A DNA stretch of 64,000 bases from Pyrus communis (taxonomy: Eukaryota > Streptophyta > Magnoliopsida > Rosales > Rosaceae). Numbering within the stretch: the stretch's first letter is position 1; every line of letters begins with the position of its first letter. Made by a program: the position numbers and the translations under genes. Below are positions 31,801 through 43,693 of this stretch, in pieces. The stretch is taken from positions 7,582,001 to 7,646,000 of the forward strand of contig NC_084819.1 in the NCBI RefSeq assembly GCF_963583255.1, given 5' to 3'. The notes under the pieces are model-generated. The model was not told where the DNA came from, did not search any database, and worked only from the letters and a program-made list of their open reading frames with translations.

Positions 31801-34331
31801 TTATCAAGAATGATGAGAATGAGCTCGTGCCTACACGCATTCAGACTGGATGGCGGGTATGTATCGATTACCGGAAGCTAAATGCCATGACTAGGAAAGA
31901 TCACTTTCCTTTGCCATTCATCGACCAGATGCTCGAAAGGTTAGCCGGTCATGCTTTTTACTGTTTTCTTGATGGATACTCTGGATATAACCAAATTGTG
32001 ATAGCCCCGGATGATCAAGAGAAGACCACATTCACATGTCCCTTTGGAACATTTGCTTATCGTCGCATGCCATTTGGCTTATGCAACGCACCGGCCACTT
32101 TCCAAAGGTGTATGGTAAGTATATTTTCCGATTTTGTTGAAAAGATCATTGAGGTTTTCATGGATGATTTCAGTGTATTTGGGAGTTCATTTGATAATTG
32201 CTTGGATAATCTGACCTTAATTTTGAAACGATGTGTTGAAACTAACCTTGTCTTGAATTGGGAGAAATGTCACTTTATGGTGAAACAAGGTATAGTTTTA
32301 GGACATATTGTTTCAGAAAAAGGAATTGCAGTAGATAAATCGAAAATAGACCTTGTACGTCACTTACCCTCTCCTACTTCGGTTAGAGAGGTACGTTCGT
32401 TTCTTGGCCATGCAGGGTTCTATAGGCGTTTTATCAAGGACTTCTCCAAGATGTCCAACTCTCTTTGCCGATTGCTTCAAAAAGATGTGCCATTCAAGTT
32501 TGATGAAGAGTGTAATTCGGCATTTAACCAACTCAAGGAGAAGCTAGTCTCGGCCCCCATTATTGTACCTCCAGATTGGAGCCTTCCATTCGAGCTCATG
32601 TGCGATGCATCTGACTATGCATTAGGAGCTGTTCTAGGACAAAGAAGAGACAAGCGGCCGCATGTCATATACTATGCCTCTCGGACTCTCAATGATGCCC
32701 AATTGAACTACTCCACGACGGAAAAAGAACTTCTAGCTGTGGTTTTTGCTTTAGATAAATTCCGTTCATATTTAATTGGTACTAAAGTAATCGTTTATTC
32801 TGATCATGCAGCTTTGAGGTACTTGCTCACGAAAAAGGAAGCAAAGCCGAGGCTTATCCGTTGGATTCTTCTTCTTCAAGAATTTGATATTGAAATCCGG
32901 GATAAGAAAGGAAGCGAGAATGTAGTGGCTGACCATTTAAGCCGAATGATCCACGAGGAGCATGAACATGCCGTACCTATCCCTGAAACTTTTCCCGATG
33001 AGCAGCTGCTATCCATTGAGGTAAGTGAACCATGGTATGCAGATTTAGTGAATTACTTGGTGGCTAAACAAATTCCAAATGAACTAAACAAGCACCAACG
33101 TGATAAGCTTAAAAATGATGCACGTTTCTATGTTTGGGATGACCCTTATTTGTGGAAGTATTGCTCAGATCAAATTGTACGTAGATGTGTGCATGATTCT
33201 GAATTTCACTCAATTCTAAGCTTTTGTCACACATATGCATGTGGTGGTCATTTTGGCACACAACGCACTGCCCTCAAGGTTCTAGAGTGTGGTTTTTATT
33301 GGCCGACTATATTTAGGGATGCTAGAACCTTTTGTATGTCTTGTGATCGTTGCCAACGAATGGGTAACATAGGTACCAAGGACCAAATGCCGCAAACCCC
33401 TGTCTTTAATGTTGAAATTTTTGATGTTTGGGGCATTGATTTCATGGGCCCTTTCCCTCCATCTTATGGTTTCACTTATATCTTGCTAGCCGTTGATTAT
33501 GTTTCTAAATGGGTGGAAGCAAAAGCCACCCGTACTAACGATTCTAAGGTGGTTGCAGATTTCGTGAAAACTAACATTTTTGCTAGGTTTGGAATGCCGA
33601 GAGTAATCATAAGTGATGGAGGGTCTCACTTTTGCAATCGGACCATTGAGGCGTTGCTAAGAAAGTACCATGTCAACCATAAGGTCTCCACACCTTACCA
33701 TCCTCAAACAAATGGCCAAGCCGAGGTGTCTAACCGAGAAATCAAACAAATTTTGGAGAAGACCGTTGGACCAACAAGGAGGGATTGGAGCTTACGTTTA
33801 GATGATGCACTGTGGGCATATCGTACGGCATACAAAACACCCATTGGGATGTCACCTTTTCGGCTCGTCTATGGTAAGCCATGTCATTTGCCCGTAGAGT
33901 TAGAGCACAAGGCACATTGGGCCGTGAAGATTTTCAACATGGACATAGATGCAGCGGGAGTTCATAGGAAGCTCCAATTGAATGAACTTGAGGAGATTCG
34001 GAATGAAGCCTATGAGAATGCCCGGATGTACAAAGCCAAGACCAAAGCATTCCATGATAAAATGATTCGAACCAAGACCTTCACAGTTGGGCAGAAAGTG
34101 TTACTTTTTAACTCTCGCCTACGTTTGTTTCCTGGTAAGTTGCGTTCTAAATGGATTGGCCCGTTTGTTGTTACTAATGTTTTCCCTCATGGTGCAGTGC
34201 AAATCAAAAGTTCAAGGACGCAGCAAGAATTCAAAGTGAATGGGCATCGATTGAAGCCCTATTACGAGATGTTTGAGGAGCATGTCGTGGAGGAGGTACC
34301 CCTCCATGCCGTGGAACCTAGTCAAGCTTAA
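28827..34331 (+). CDS. Gag-Pol polyprotein of the Athila-type element
   Basis: One uninterrupted frame of 1834 residues. Gag core is at about 95-275 ([20 protein letters not shown] region), then a CCHC knuckle at about 331 ([14 protein letters not shown]). The aspartic protease motif [10 protein letters not shown] is near 648. Reverse transcriptase spans about 960-1180, with LDGYSGY and FMDD (near 1110). RNase H spans about 1253-1373 ([36 protein letters not shown]). Integrase has an H-H-C-C finger at about 1455-1512 and a catalytic D, D-35-E triad ([21 protein letters not shown]). A GPF module is near 1770 and there is no chromodomain. All key residues are present and gag and pol are fused without a frameshift. 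It should assemble particles and copy and integrate the element, so this copy may still be functional. Confidence 0.97.
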   Translation: MTRRSRPIIENISDFDGDFERTLRRTRSQQEPPQPPPQPGLEENEVGVEEKPTDQIFEEEQAMAADNRTIKELSASGLDNALPLCIQYPTAAEGKTEEFELKSSLLHHIPKFHGLSMEDPNKHLKEFEVVCSSMTPVNVDGSILKMKAFPFSLMDKAKDWLYELAPGTVTSWESMKRAFLEKFFPTSRVILLRKKISGIQQNHGETFPAYYERFKGLVASCPQHQMKEELLLQYFYEGLLPIERQMVDASVGGALVDKTPRDAKILIANRALNAQQYEGVGQREAPRQQSVNEVSAISEIQSQLANLTSLVSQVVIGPKAQEHQVCGVCSIQGHPSDKCPQLIENGGWESANAIGFQGQNQNNPYSNTYNAGWRDHPNFKWREPQQAAQQGGFRPNPPGFYSKPYAPQQPSTSSHSGTSLESDQAMKLLTFISQGLQNQNNRIANNEKEMTDMKKQIGQISEFLGQIREQGKLLSSTTVNPKGGFESAKAIALRGGKEVGTEPNNPKSAQKVDEETTQPEADHPNSAKSGNLSSNSCTSRPNLPNVPFPRRFMQEKKEESEKDILETFRKVQVNIPLLDAIKQVPKYAKFLKDLCNTKRRRANKEVVKVSENVSAVLQRKLPTKCKDPGSFTIPCVIGHNRFEHAMLDLGASINVMPYSIYASMNLGELKQDGVIIQLADRSNAYPKGVLEDVLVQVNHLIFPADFYVLDMEDSAHSTSLPILLGRPFMKTARTKIDVYKGTLTMEFDGEVIDFNISETMRYPVDDHSCFSIDVIDSLAQVYLEELNEDALETTITKAIERKNEGFGPMQGHDKEEEFFAMGSSEEIIEVVAALESLPQQYGKVPLSLSNSVSTKMLPSVVQAPSLELKPLPDHLKYVFLGKGETLPIIISSSLTAMEEEKLVRVLREHKTAIGWTLADIKGISPTTCMHRILLEEGAKPTREAQRRLNPPMMEVVKKEIIKLLDCGVIYPISDSRWVSPVQVVPKKSGVTVIKNDENELVPTRIQTGWRVCIDYRKLNAMTRKDHFPLPFIDQMLERLAGHAFYCFLDGYSGYNQIVIAPDDQEKTTFTCPFGTFAYRRMPFGLCNAPATFQRCMVSIFSDFVEKIIEVFMDDFSVFGSSFDNCLDNLTLILKRCVETNLVLNWEKCHFMVKQGIVLGHIVSEKGIAVDKSKIDLVRHLPSPTSVREVRSFLGHAGFYRRFIKDFSKMSNSLCRLLQKDVPFKFDEECNSAFNQLKEKLVSAPIIVPPDWSLPFELMCDASDYALGAVLGQRRDKRPHVIYYASRTLNDAQLNYSTTEKELLAVVFALDKFRSYLIGTKVIVYSDHAALRYLLTKKEAKPRLIRWILLLQEFDIEIRDKKGSENVVADHLSRMIHEEHEHAVPIPETFPDEQLLSIEVSEPWYADLVNYLVAKQIPNELNKHQRDKLKNDARFYVWDDPYLWKYCSDQIVRRCVHDSEFHSILSFCHTYACGGHFGTQRTALKVLECGFYWPTIFRDARTFCMSCDRCQRMGNIGTKDQMPQTPVFNVEIFDVWGIDFMGPFPPSYGFTYILLAVDYVSKWVEAKATRTNDSKVVADFVKTNIFARFGMPRVIISDGGSHFCNRTIEALLRKYHVNHKVSTPYHPQTNGQAEVSNREIKQILEKTVGPTRRDWSLRLDDALWAYRTAYKTPIGMSPFRLVYGKPCHLPVELEHKAHWAVKIFNMDIDAAGVHRKLQLNELEEIRNEAYENARMYKAKTKAFHDKMIRTKTFTVGQKVLLFNSRLRLFPGKLRSKWIGPFVVTNVFPHGAVQIKSSRTQQEFKVNGHRLKPYYEMFEEHVVEEVPLHAVEPSQA

Positions 34332-35047
34332 ACGGAGGTACCGTCCGGCTGCAAGACGTAAAAGAAAGCGCTTCGTGGGAGGCAACCCATGCATCCGAAT
34401 AGAGAAGAACTTGGAAACCCCTTTAAGAGACTTATTTTTATTCCTTTCTTTTTCTTTACTGCCTTTACTTTGCTTTCTTTCTCGTATTTGTTTATTTGCT
34501 TGCTCTGTTGTGACTTTCTGCTTAAAACATTGAGGACAAAGTTTGATTTAAGTGTGGGGGGGGGTAAACAATTTGTATTTGCATAAATTTCGTGGGATTT
34601 ATTCACCTATCACTTAGAATGTTGTTTCTTGCTGTTTTAAGCGTTTTTAGATTGTTTTAGTGTGTTTTATAGTGTCTTGGTATAAAACTCCGAAAATTTG
34701 ATAAAAAATAAAAAAATTAAAAAAAAAAAAAAAATGTTCTTTTGAAAAACCCAAAAATATGTGTTTTTAGAGTCATTTGAGTCATTTTGGTGTTTGTTTG
34801 TGTCTTAGCGCTACTTGGGAGGCAACCCATGCATTCAACAAAGGAAGACTTAGAAAGCACTCCAAATCCAGATTCCTAAAAAAAAAAAAAAAAAAACTCT
34901 TCTCTTTGTTGCTATTTCGTTTCTGCCTTGTTAGGTTGTTTAGTTGTTATTGTTTGTTTGTTTATTAATTGTGTGAGTCTATGATTGTAACATTGAGAAA
35001 ATGTTTGATTTATTGATAGGCACTGCTAAACAAAGAAAGATGGTGCT
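34332..35047 (+). other. Athila tail with polypurine-like block and duplicated module
   Basis: GCGCTTCGTGGGAGGCAACCC followed by ATGCA (34370-34393) recurs as GCGCTACTTGGGAGGCAACCC with ATGCA (34808-34834). Each is followed by GAAGACTTRGAAA-like sequence. TTTGATTTAAGTGTGGGGGG at 34541-34565 resembles the polypurine tract. No sense coding frame is convincing. Confidence 0.6.
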
Positions 35048-35725
35048 TCACAAAGGGTGTTTGCTTGAGGCCCCACTACGTGGCTTTACTCTTGAAGCTG
35101 AAGGCGTAGGAACAGAAGGCATCGGAGCGGAAGGCGTAGGAACAGAAGGCATAGGAGCAGAAGGCATCGAAGATAGAGCATTCCAGGCCTCAATACTTGG
35201 CAAAGCGCTGGATGAGCCAGGAAAAAGGTGCCTCTGGAGGAAAGACGAGAACCTTTGACGGTCACTGTGAATCCGACCTTCAGACTCTTGCAGCTCTTCA
35301 AGCTTCCTCTTCATGCCCGTCGAATAGTTGTTTGCAAGCACGTGCAAACTTCTATTCTCATACTTCAGCTGCTGGATCTCCTGCTTGAGACTTTCCACCT
35401 CTGCCATCAATGATTCCACCTGACGGGAGCGGGCAAGCAGGCGTTGGCCCATGTTGGACACAGAACTCGCACACTGAACACTAAGTGCGAGGGACTCTTG
35501 AACGGCCAGCTCATCGGACCGTCCTGACAGCAGCCTACTATCTTTCGGAGTGAGGAGGTTCCTAGCTACTATTGTAGCTGTTGTGGCGTCCTGCATCACG
35601 AAGTCTTCACCTGTGAGAGGACCGTTAGAAGAAAAGAAAGAAGGGTGCCATACGTTACCTTGACGCGGCGCGCCCGTATCACTGCTAAGGCTCAATTCCA
35701 AGCTAAGGTTCGATGAGTTTGCCAT
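35048..35725 (-). CDS. Antisense ORF in the Athila tail, coiled-coil protein
   Basis: A 225-residue frame on the strand opposite to gag-pol, starting with ATG at 35725. Residues 1-20 are MANSSNLSLELSLSSDTGAP. The middle (about 105-165) is a predicted coiled coil with heptad leucines (VESLMAEVESLKQEIQQLKY). The C-terminus has two copies of a 10-residue proline repeat (SAPMPSVPTP). I see no signal peptide or membrane segment. Extra ORFs, some antisense, between pol and the 3' LTR are known in plant Ty3/gypsy elements, mostly of the Tat lineage. This one takes the place where Athila elements may carry an env-like ORF. Its function is unknown. It is long and shows no stops, but expression is unproven. 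Confidence 0.6.
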   Translation of the reverse strand: MANSSNLSLELSLSSDTGAPRQGNVWHPSFFSSNGPLTGEDFVMQDATTATIVARNLLTPKDSRLLSGRSDELAVQESLALSVQCASSVSNMGQRLLARSRQVESLMAEVESLKQEIQQLKYENRSLHVLANNYSTGMKRKLEELQESEGRIHSDRQRFSSFLQRHLFPGSSSALPSIEAWNALSSMPSAPMPSVPTPSAPMPSVPTPSASRVKPRSGASSKHPL

Positions 35726-36190
35726 TTTTCAAAAGTGTTCAAAGAGAAGGGATGGAGTTAAATTTCAAAGGGCCGGAGTCGATTTTCAAGAATGGGAAAT
35801 CTTCAGAGTGTGTTTGTTGTGGTGATCGATAGCTCAATAAAAAAGCCAAGGCGACGCGTCCACCAATTCAAAAAGCCGGAATTTCCGACGTAATTTAGGC
35901 GACGCTTTCTCGGCTTTTCAGAAGGCGCGTTCAACTTTGTCAAAAGATTTCTTCTTTTCTGACAACACGTGGAGGCCATCATCACAACTACATATCTTTA
36001 GCCGACAAGCGCAAAGTTCGGCGACGCTTTCTCAGCTTTTCAGAAGACGCGTGCAGCTTTGTCAAAAGGAGCCGCATCTGCACTACCACGTGTCGTTCAG
36101 AAAGTGAAGGGGCATCGTTCAGAAATCGAAGAGGCGCCTGCTCAGAAATCGAAGAGGCGTGTTCAGAGATCGAAGATGCGCCATTATTTC
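35726..36190 (-). repeat. Direct repeats upstream of the antisense ORF
   Basis: A 49 bp unit (GGCGACGCTTTCTCRGCTTT and onward to TTTGTCAAAAG) occurs at 35898-35946 and 36020-36068. Four degenerate copies of TCAGAAATCGAAGAGGCG follow at 36093-36182. On the minus strand these lie in the presumed leader of the antisense ORF. Confidence 0.7.
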
Positions 36191-36261
36191 AAAAAGCCGG
36201 ATTTGCGGGATCAAAACGTTTGTCGACAAAGGTAAAAAGTACCACCACTTGATATTATCTC

Positions 36262-36268
36262 TATATAT
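36262..36268 (-). promoter_or_regulatory. Possible TATA box for the antisense ORF
   Basis: The minus strand reads ACATATATAGAG about 540 bp upstream of the antisense ATG. It is a weak candidate, and the same site is TATA-like on the plus strand. Confidence 0.25.
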
Positions 36269-36269
36269 G

Positions 36270-38863
36270 TCGACCTTCGTCTTTTATGGCAGGGCAAACC
36301 TGAAAAAAATGCCCAACTCTCCCTCACCTCTGAGGGCGCACTCCCAGCAAAGCCTTTCGAAATACTCAATTCTTTCTTCTTCCCCAAAGATGATACCAGA
36401 TGCCTGGAGTACAGATGACCCAGGAGGAAGCAGCACAACAAATACATGTGCTGATTCATTCACCGCTTCTTCAAAAGCAAAGGTATCTCATATCATCAAG
36501 GTCAAAAGCAAAAGTATCTCATATCATGCTCTTTCCCTGTCTTTTTCTTTGTCCTTGTTCTTACTCGCATGGCAAAGTAAAAGAAGCAATCAGCCGGCAC
36601 TTGGAGTCAGTCTTCCGATCTGGAGCCAACTGCCTGGAATCTATTCCTGATTGCTTACCTAGCGTTGCTCTCGAGTAGTCATCTTCAACGGTTGATACAC
36701 TTCCGGAGAAGGGACCACTTCTGCAAAGGGGAGCGAGTAAGGCAAGTGAAAATGATACATTGAAGCATGTGGAGACAAACATAGGCTGAGTTATCCTCCA
36801 ACCCTTTTCAATACGAATTGGAAAGATTGAACAAAGAAACAGACCAAAGGGGTAAGCTCAGACCTTCGGGGGAGACCAAAAGAACCATCCTGCTGCCCAG
36901 TTCAAGAAGTAACACAAAGGAAAATCAACGATGGGCAGAAACCAGTTCAAGAGTAAGCCTGTGGAATCACAAAGATCAAAGCCTCAATGCAATTACCAAG
37001 GAGAAGATGGAATTTACACTCTATAACCAGATTTGCGTCTCTAAACTCTTCTTTTTGTTAATTACATTATGCCATGTTTAGTATGTTTAAGTGCTTTTTG
37101 TGTATTTACTTATGCTTTGTGTGAATCTATGCTTAAAACATTGAGGACAATGTTTGATTTAAGTGTGGGGGGGTAACTAAGTATATTTGATGCAAATTCG
37201 TTGGATTTTATCACCTATCACTTCACATGTTGTTTCTCACTGTTTTAAAAGTGTTTTAGTGTGTGTTGTTTTATAACTCCGAAAAGCACATAAAAATTTG
37301 AAAAATTGTTTTGAAAAGCCTAAAAAGAGTGTTTTGAGTCGTTTTTGTGAGTTTGTGTCTTAGGGTACCTTCCAACACAATGTTAAGGATTTGGTTTATA
37401 ATTGCATGACGGTTAGAAAGAGTTATAAACATAGAGAAAAGTTTGATTTACTCTTGGTATATGCTTGGTTATGGTTATAATGTATGACTTCACATGCAAT
37501 CATAAAAAATAAAAAAATAAAAAAAAAATAAAAAATTCGTTTTTGTAACATGCTTGAAGGAAGGAACTCAAACAAACGCTACAACCCTGAGAGACTTGAG
37601 CCTATAACGTTCTTTGGAGAGTATAATCTGTGATTTCTTGTTTTCTAAAGTTGTTGCATGATCTCATTATTCCTTGCTTGGTTACTACTTAGAATGTAAT
37701 TGTATCATGATAGAACTAAATGCTAGAACTTATATCCGTTTCATTCAAAGCATGACATTGAATTGCATAACATATATCAAGATGAAGTTGTGTAGTTGCC
37801 ACCATAACCAAATAGCCTTACTTCCCATATTTCGTATTTATTGTAAGTTTTAACCCCGTTGAGCCTCGTTTAGCCTTTATTCTTTGTTAACCCACATCAC
37901 CCCTTACCTAGCCTAGAGTAGGACTTTCCTATACCCTTGTTCTTAAAGTATAGTGAGCATGACTTAAATGAATTCCTTTTGAGTTACATTATGCAAGAAA
38001 ATGAGTGTGGGGGAGTAAAAGTTTGTTCTTACGTTTATATGTATGTTTTGAGATTCATAAAAAAAAAAAAAAAAAAAGAGTGAAAATAAGTAAGAATGAA
38101 CTCACGAGCGTTGATGGTTGAAGAAAGGGTCCAAAAAAGTTGAATATGGCCCTAAGTTTTGTGTGACTTTCCCTTGGGTGTTCAAAGTTGACTTCTGCGT
38201 TCTTAAGGGAATTCTAAGTGCCTAATTCAATACTTTGCTCACTATTGCTTTAAGAATGTTTGTTTATCCTTCACCTTTCATTGTTAGCCAATACCCTAGC
38301 CCCGTTACAACCCTTTGACTTCTATCTTGAGTGTTATGTGTTTCAAAATGTGGAGTTTGGAATTGATATGAGCTTATGGTGTCACTGGTTCTCGCGTCTA
38401 AGTAGTAGCATTCCATTCATGAGATCATACCTAAACATGCTTATTAACTCCAGAAATTGCTTCCTTTGAAATACATTTATGTGAGTGTTCATTTTTATGT
38501 TTACATCAATCTTCTCACATATACCTAGTGTAGGGTGTGTAGTCAGAAAATCTGTGTGAAAAACGAGAGTATATCTTGTAAGGATTTGAGCAAATTCTCT
38601 AAGGCATGTTACTACATTCGAAATGTGTTTTAAATGCTTAATTGTGAACTAGTATGTGGTGACTATGAGTAAGAATGTACTTAAGTGTAAAGATGGCTAA
38701 AATCTGTGGGAATAATGATTTTTAACTTGTCATGTGCTTTGGAAATCCCTGAGACGTTTGTTGGAAGGTTTAGGTTGTGTTTTACTTGTTCGTTTTGTTT
38801 TGTTTCTGGTTTCTTTTGTTTTGTTTTGCTCGAGGACTAGCAAAAGATAAGTGTGGGGGTATT
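36270..38863 (+). other. Athila 3' non-coding tail
   Basis: No convincing gene. The sequence AACATTGAGGACAATGTTTG followed by ATTTAAGTGTGGGGGGG (37137-37172) repeats the polypurine-like block of 34541. GAGTGTGGGGGAG at 38000 is a further copy. Poly-A runs are at 37510-37535 and 38058-38079. The short duplication TATCTCATATCAT occurs at 36483 and 36518. Confidence 0.55.
38846..38863 (+). promoter_or_regulatory. Polypurine tract of the Athila-type element
   Basis: GATAAGTGTGGGGGTATT lies directly against the 3' LTR start, the expected plus-strand priming site. Confidence 0.75.
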
Positions 38864-41585
38864 TGATAGGAGCATATTCATGCGACTTAAATGGCTTGTT
38901 CTCGTGCATTTACGTTATGTTTCTTTAGTTATTTTAGTACTTTAAGCTATTTTCGTGTGTTTGTAGGCCGAAAGGGCTAAAGGAGCAAAAAGATGCATTT
39001 TTGAGACTTTTGGAGCACTTTTGGGCTAAGGATGGATAGCTTATGCTTGGAGCCAAAGTGTTGGACGAAATTGAAAACCTAATTGAAGACCAAAGTGTTG
39101 GAACCTTGTTCCCTTTAGTTTTAGGATATTTAAACCTTTCCTATATCCTTAGTCGTGCATAACATTCCAACATTCCACTCCTTCATTCACCACTTATCAT
39201 ATCATACACTTATCTTATCATCACCACTTATCATTCATTTATTACTTATCATATCATTCATTCATCTACATATCAATAACCACTTATCATTCATTTATTA
39301 CTTATCATATCATTCATTCATCTACATATCAATAACCACTTATCTTATCACTCAACATATCATTCATTTATCACTTAACATATCATACACTTATCATAAT
39401 CATTCACTTATTCTTTCATCATTCAACCACCAATTCAACACATGCATCTTCAAACATATCAACCCTACAAGCACATGCTCCCCCTAATCCCTTGCCGTGC
39501 CTTCTTCAACCATTTCAACCACATTCTTCCACTTTGTCTCTCATCATTTCAGCCACATTTCTAACTCACATGCATCACATTCATTTCCAAATAACAATCA
39601 CTTCAAATGCCATGCATTCACATGCATTTACACCACCAAAAACCCCTTTGTCGTGGGCTTTCAATGCCTTTCCAGCTTTCCCTTTTATTTTCCAGCTTTC
39701 ATTCTTCACAATTTCAGCCATTACACATGCATTTCAAACCTTTCAACACCCTTTAATCATCTCCCTTTAAGTTATGATTTTATTTCCTAACCCTACATGC
39801 ATTATTTATTAGCATCTTCACATGCATTCACACACACTTCACACAAACAAACACCCTTGTTGCCGTGAGTTCCCTACCTTTTCAGCATTCCATTTCATCA
39901 TTTCACCAACAATTCAGCCACATTCCACATGCATAACCAACCTAGTGTCACTCCCATTCATTCCCTTTAATTATTTAGCCATTATCATACATTTATTCTC
40001 CCATAAACAACCCAACAATGCCGTGAGTTCCCACTCCCATTTCCAGCTTTCCATAACTTTTCCTAGTTGTTTTATTACATACATTCCCCCTTCATTATTC
40101 CAAACACATGCACCCATAATCATTCATCCCCTCCTAGCTGCAATATTCCCTCTTTTGTTCCCCCATTTCACCTATAAATAAGCATCCAACACTCCTCAAA
40201 ATTCACTCACTCTTCCATACACATTTTCAGTTACAAACACTTCCATCTTCTCCCTAGCCGTGAGTCTCTCCATTTTCTGCACCATTCCCTTCCCTTTCTC
40301 CTCCATTTCTTCCATTTCCATAATCCCCCAAACCACTCATCCCCCAAAAAAACTCACCTTAGACCTTGTGCTACAACAACGAAGAAGAGAAGAGTGCCTA
40401 AACGTTCATACAATTCAAGTTTGAGTTGTTGGAATGTTTAGGTGTTTCTTTGATTTCAATGTTTAAATTCAATTTTCTTTGTTTTGTAATGGAAGAGAAG
40501 AGTGCCTAAACGTTCATACAATTCAGTTTGAGTTGTTGGAATGTTTAGGTGTTTCTTTGATTTCAAAGTTATGAGGAACTAAACCCCCTTTAGCTAGGGG
40601 GTGATTCGAAACTATGTTTATATTTGCAATTTGAATTGATTACGTTTGGTTGGAATTTCATAAGTTGTGGATTCAATTCGTTTAACTGTTTGATTGATAA
40701 CTTATTTATGTATGTTCATTGAGATTGCAAGCTTAATTTTCATGCATAAATATGACGCTAGAATATAAGTGAATTTCACCTAATCGCTATGAACTTATAT
40801 TCACAAGTAGTGGAGGTTGCTTATAAACAATCGCGTTAAACGAATTCTTGGCATAAGTTTCATGCGTATTCCATAGTAACGAATGCCTCGTCGATGTTTA
40901 TGATTTCCGTTGAACTTAATGATCTTTGTTGAATGTCTCTATCATGCGTATTCCATAGTTAGGGACTTTGATTAAGAATAATTTGGTTGTAATGCGTATT
41001 CCATTCATTCCAACGAATTGAGGGAAATCTGAAAGTTAATCTAAGCGGATCTAATTAACTTGGAGCATTGAGTTTCACAACTTATCGAAAGACCAACTGA
41101 GAATCAATTTTGTTTGCAAGTATAACATGTGTGGAGAAGAACCCCTTGGCTATTCCATCATCCATATTTTTATCACATTCATATTTACATTTTGCCCTTT
41201 AATTATATTCTGTCTTTTTAATTTAATATCGTCCAACCACAATTCCCCCCCCCCTATTTTGTTAAGTCTTAATCATTCGTATTTGTTTTATTTTTGTATC
41301 TTTAAGCTTTTGGAGTCATAAACAATTGCAAATTCGTCTAAATCAAGTTCTAGCTTCTATTTGAGTCAATTTGATTGTTTTAGACAATTTGAGTTTTTCA
41401 AAGCCTTTCTGAGTCATAGTAGTCTTGTTAAGAGTATTTTAATTTAGTTTTTATGTTTTTAAAGTCAATTTAGAAGGTTTTAGCAAGCCCTCCTAATCCC
41501 CGGTCTAGAACGATCCCTCACTTATCCATTCTACTACAATTGTCAAACGAGGGTTTAATTTGAGTGTCAAGTAAATCTCGCATCA
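38864..41585 (+). repeat. 3' LTR of the Athila-type element
   Basis: 2722 bp, identical in length to the 5' LTR. Differences seen include TTTGCCGTGG/TTTGTCGTGG, CTCATAGC/CTCCTAGC, TTGCGCGC/TTGCAAGC and CCAGCATCC/CCATCATCC. Confidence 0.95.
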
Positions 41586-42013
41586 CCTTTCATGCCTCAA
41601 ACGTGCTTATGCAACAACAATATAGAGAGCAAGGTTTCATTGAATACAACTAGCTGATATCTGTGCTCCTGGTTGCTGAACAAAACAATGAGCTCTTGAT
41701 GAAGAATCATTAGTCCCGACCTACTGGATTTGCACCATTCCCATAAGTGAATGCTGCTTCCTTCGAAGTGAACGCCGCATCCTCTGGTGGTAATAATCAT
41801 AAACGAGGACGTGGCCACAGGCGAGGACAGTGGAACGGGAAAGGCAAAAATCATGGTGTCCAATTTCACAACCAGGTTCCAAGGCATAATTCAGGCCCGA
41901 GCTTTAAAAATGTGAATCGCCACAAAGATAAAGCTCATATGAATAATGCTCCTAGAAAATCTAAAGGAGCCTACCATAGGTATGGTGACAATGGGCACTG
42001 GGCGAGTACTTGA
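41586..42013 (+). pseudogene. Copia gag, C-terminal part, zinc knuckle destroyed
   Basis: Resumes the gag frame after the Athila insertion (TSD copy CCTTT at the start). The frame 41747-42013 is basic (NNHKRGRGHRRGQWNGKG). It ends in YHRYGDNGHWAST, where the cysteines of the CCHC knuckle have become tyrosine and serine. Confidence 0.75.
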
Positions 42014-42751
42014 CATACCTCAAAACATCTGGTGGATCTATATCAAGCCTTCATCAAGGAAAAGGGTGTCGTGACCAATTTTCTCGACCAGGCTAAACCA
42101 ATGGATATACCTAATCCAGTGTGTGACTTATTAGGACAGTTGAACACAACCCACCTAGATGTCTCAAATTTTATTATGGAAAGGGGGAATGAAGTATACT
42201 GGTCCGGCTAAATCGTTTATGTTTGATATACTGAACTTGTAGTTCAAAACTAGCATTTCAAATTCAATCAAAGTGGTGTTTAAATTTCCTGTTATAACTT
42301 GTTTTTAACTACGATTCCCTTACTTAGAGAGCATGGATAAAAACTATGGTCATTCTCAAAACATGAGAAATGGCGAAGCTATTTGTCTTGTACACTGTGC
42401 AACCACACATACAATACTTCGAGATCAAAAGTATTTCTCAAGATTGATGCTTACAAAAGTAAGGGTAACAATAATAGCAGGCCCTTCAGATGTAATTGAA
42501 GGCTTAGGGAAAGTCCATATAGAATGTGTTGTACGCTACTCGATCTACTCAAAATTTGTTGAGTATTAAAGACATACGTTTAAATGGATACCACATTGAA
42601 ACGAAAAGTGCAAAAACTATGGAGTATCTATGCATTACCTCCAATGATACCCAGAAGTGTATATTGGAGAAGTTGCATGGTTTGACGAGTGGATTGTATT
42701 ATACATACATAAAGACAGTTGAATCACATACTGTCATGAACCATAAGTTCA
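42014..42751 (+). pseudogene. Copia protease region, inactive
   Basis: The frame 42333-42569 contains CLVHCATTHTILRD. Related copia elements have VDS/VDC at this point, so the catalytic aspartate appears to be histidine here. GDPSDVI-type and KDIRLNGYHIET phrases follow across a frameshift at about 42550. Confidence 0.7.
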
Positions 42752-43693
42752 TTGATTCAAAAGTTCATTGATTCAAAAGTTTGCATGTTTTGGCATGACC
42801 GTCTGGGTCACCCAAGATCTACCATGATGCTTAGAATCATTACCAACTCTAATGGACAACCATTATTGAGCAGACATATTACTATCTTAAATGATAACCC
42901 TTGCAAGGCTTGTTCTCAAGGGAAGTTGGTAATTAGATCATCACAATTAAAGGTTGATGTTGAATCCCCATCATTTCTGCAAAGAATTCAAGGGGATATT
43001 TGTGGGCCTATTCAACCATCATGTGGATCATTCAGATATTTTATGGTTTTGGTTGATGTATCTACTCGATGGTCACATGTTTGTCTCTTGTCTAATCGGA
43101 ATGTAGCTTTTGCGAGACTTCTTGCTCAGATAATTAAGTTGCAAGCACAGTTCCTAGATTACCAGTCAATCCGACTTGATAACGCTGGTGAATTTACGTC
43201 TTAAACCTTTGATGATTACTGCATGACATTGGGAATTGATGTTGAACACACTGTTCCTCATGTCTATACTCAAAATGGTTTAGCAAAAGCATTGATAAAG
43301 CGGTTCTAGTTAATAGCCCACACTCTACTCATGAAAACAAAATTGCCAGTCTCTGCATGGCGACATGCCATCTTACATGCTGCATCATTGGTTCGATTAA
43401 GACATATAGCCAAATACCAATACTCTTCAGTACAACTCGTGTTTGGACATCATCCAAACATTTCACATTTACGAGTTTTTGGTTATGCTGTTTATGTACC
43501 TATTGCACCACTGCAAAGCACTAAAATGGGACCTCAGCGCCAACTGGGAATTTATGTGGGTTTTGATTCACCATCTATCATTAGATATTTGGAACCCTTG
43601 ACAGGTGATATGTTTACAGCTCGTTTTGTTGATTGTCACTTTGATGACATAGTCTTCCCGTCGTTAGAAGGAGAAAAGACCATTCCAAAATAA
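42752..43693 (+). pseudogene. Copia GAG-pre-integrase and integrase, interrupted
   Basis: Positions 42752-43204 encode FWHDRLGHPRSTMMLRI, the finger cysteines (NPCKACSQGKL), then GDICGPIQPSCG and RLDNAGEFTS, followed by a stop. Positions 43331-43693 encode the C-terminal part (LPVSAWRHAILHAASLVRL, HLRVFGYAVYVPI, QLGIYVGFDSPSIIRYL). The stretch between, with the catalytic glutamate, is damaged. Confidence 0.88.

Larger units (their letters stand above)
25971..41585 (+). mobile_element. Athila-type Ty3/gypsy retrotransposon, structurally complete
   Basis: 15,615 bp, flanked by a perfect TSD CCTTT (25966-25970, 41586-41590). Both LTRs are 2722 bp and differ at roughly ten positions by eye. It has a primer site matching tRNA-Asp, a single intact Gag-Pol frame (28827-34331), a 4.5 kb tail with an antisense ORF, and a polypurine tract at the 3' LTR. 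The integrase wording and the tRNA-Asp-type primer site fit the Athila clade. There is no sense-strand env-like ORF. Confidence 0.93.

Noticed and set aside
35001..35258. Plus-strand 85-residue frame with GVGTEGIGAEG repeats
   Set aside because: It is the complement of the proline repeat of the longer antisense ORF, which has the more plausible composition and start.
36159..36650. Plus-strand 163-residue frame in the Athila tail, as an env-like protein
   Set aside because: No signal peptide or convincing transmembrane pair, serine-rich and low complexity, and overlapped by other frames. Not supported.
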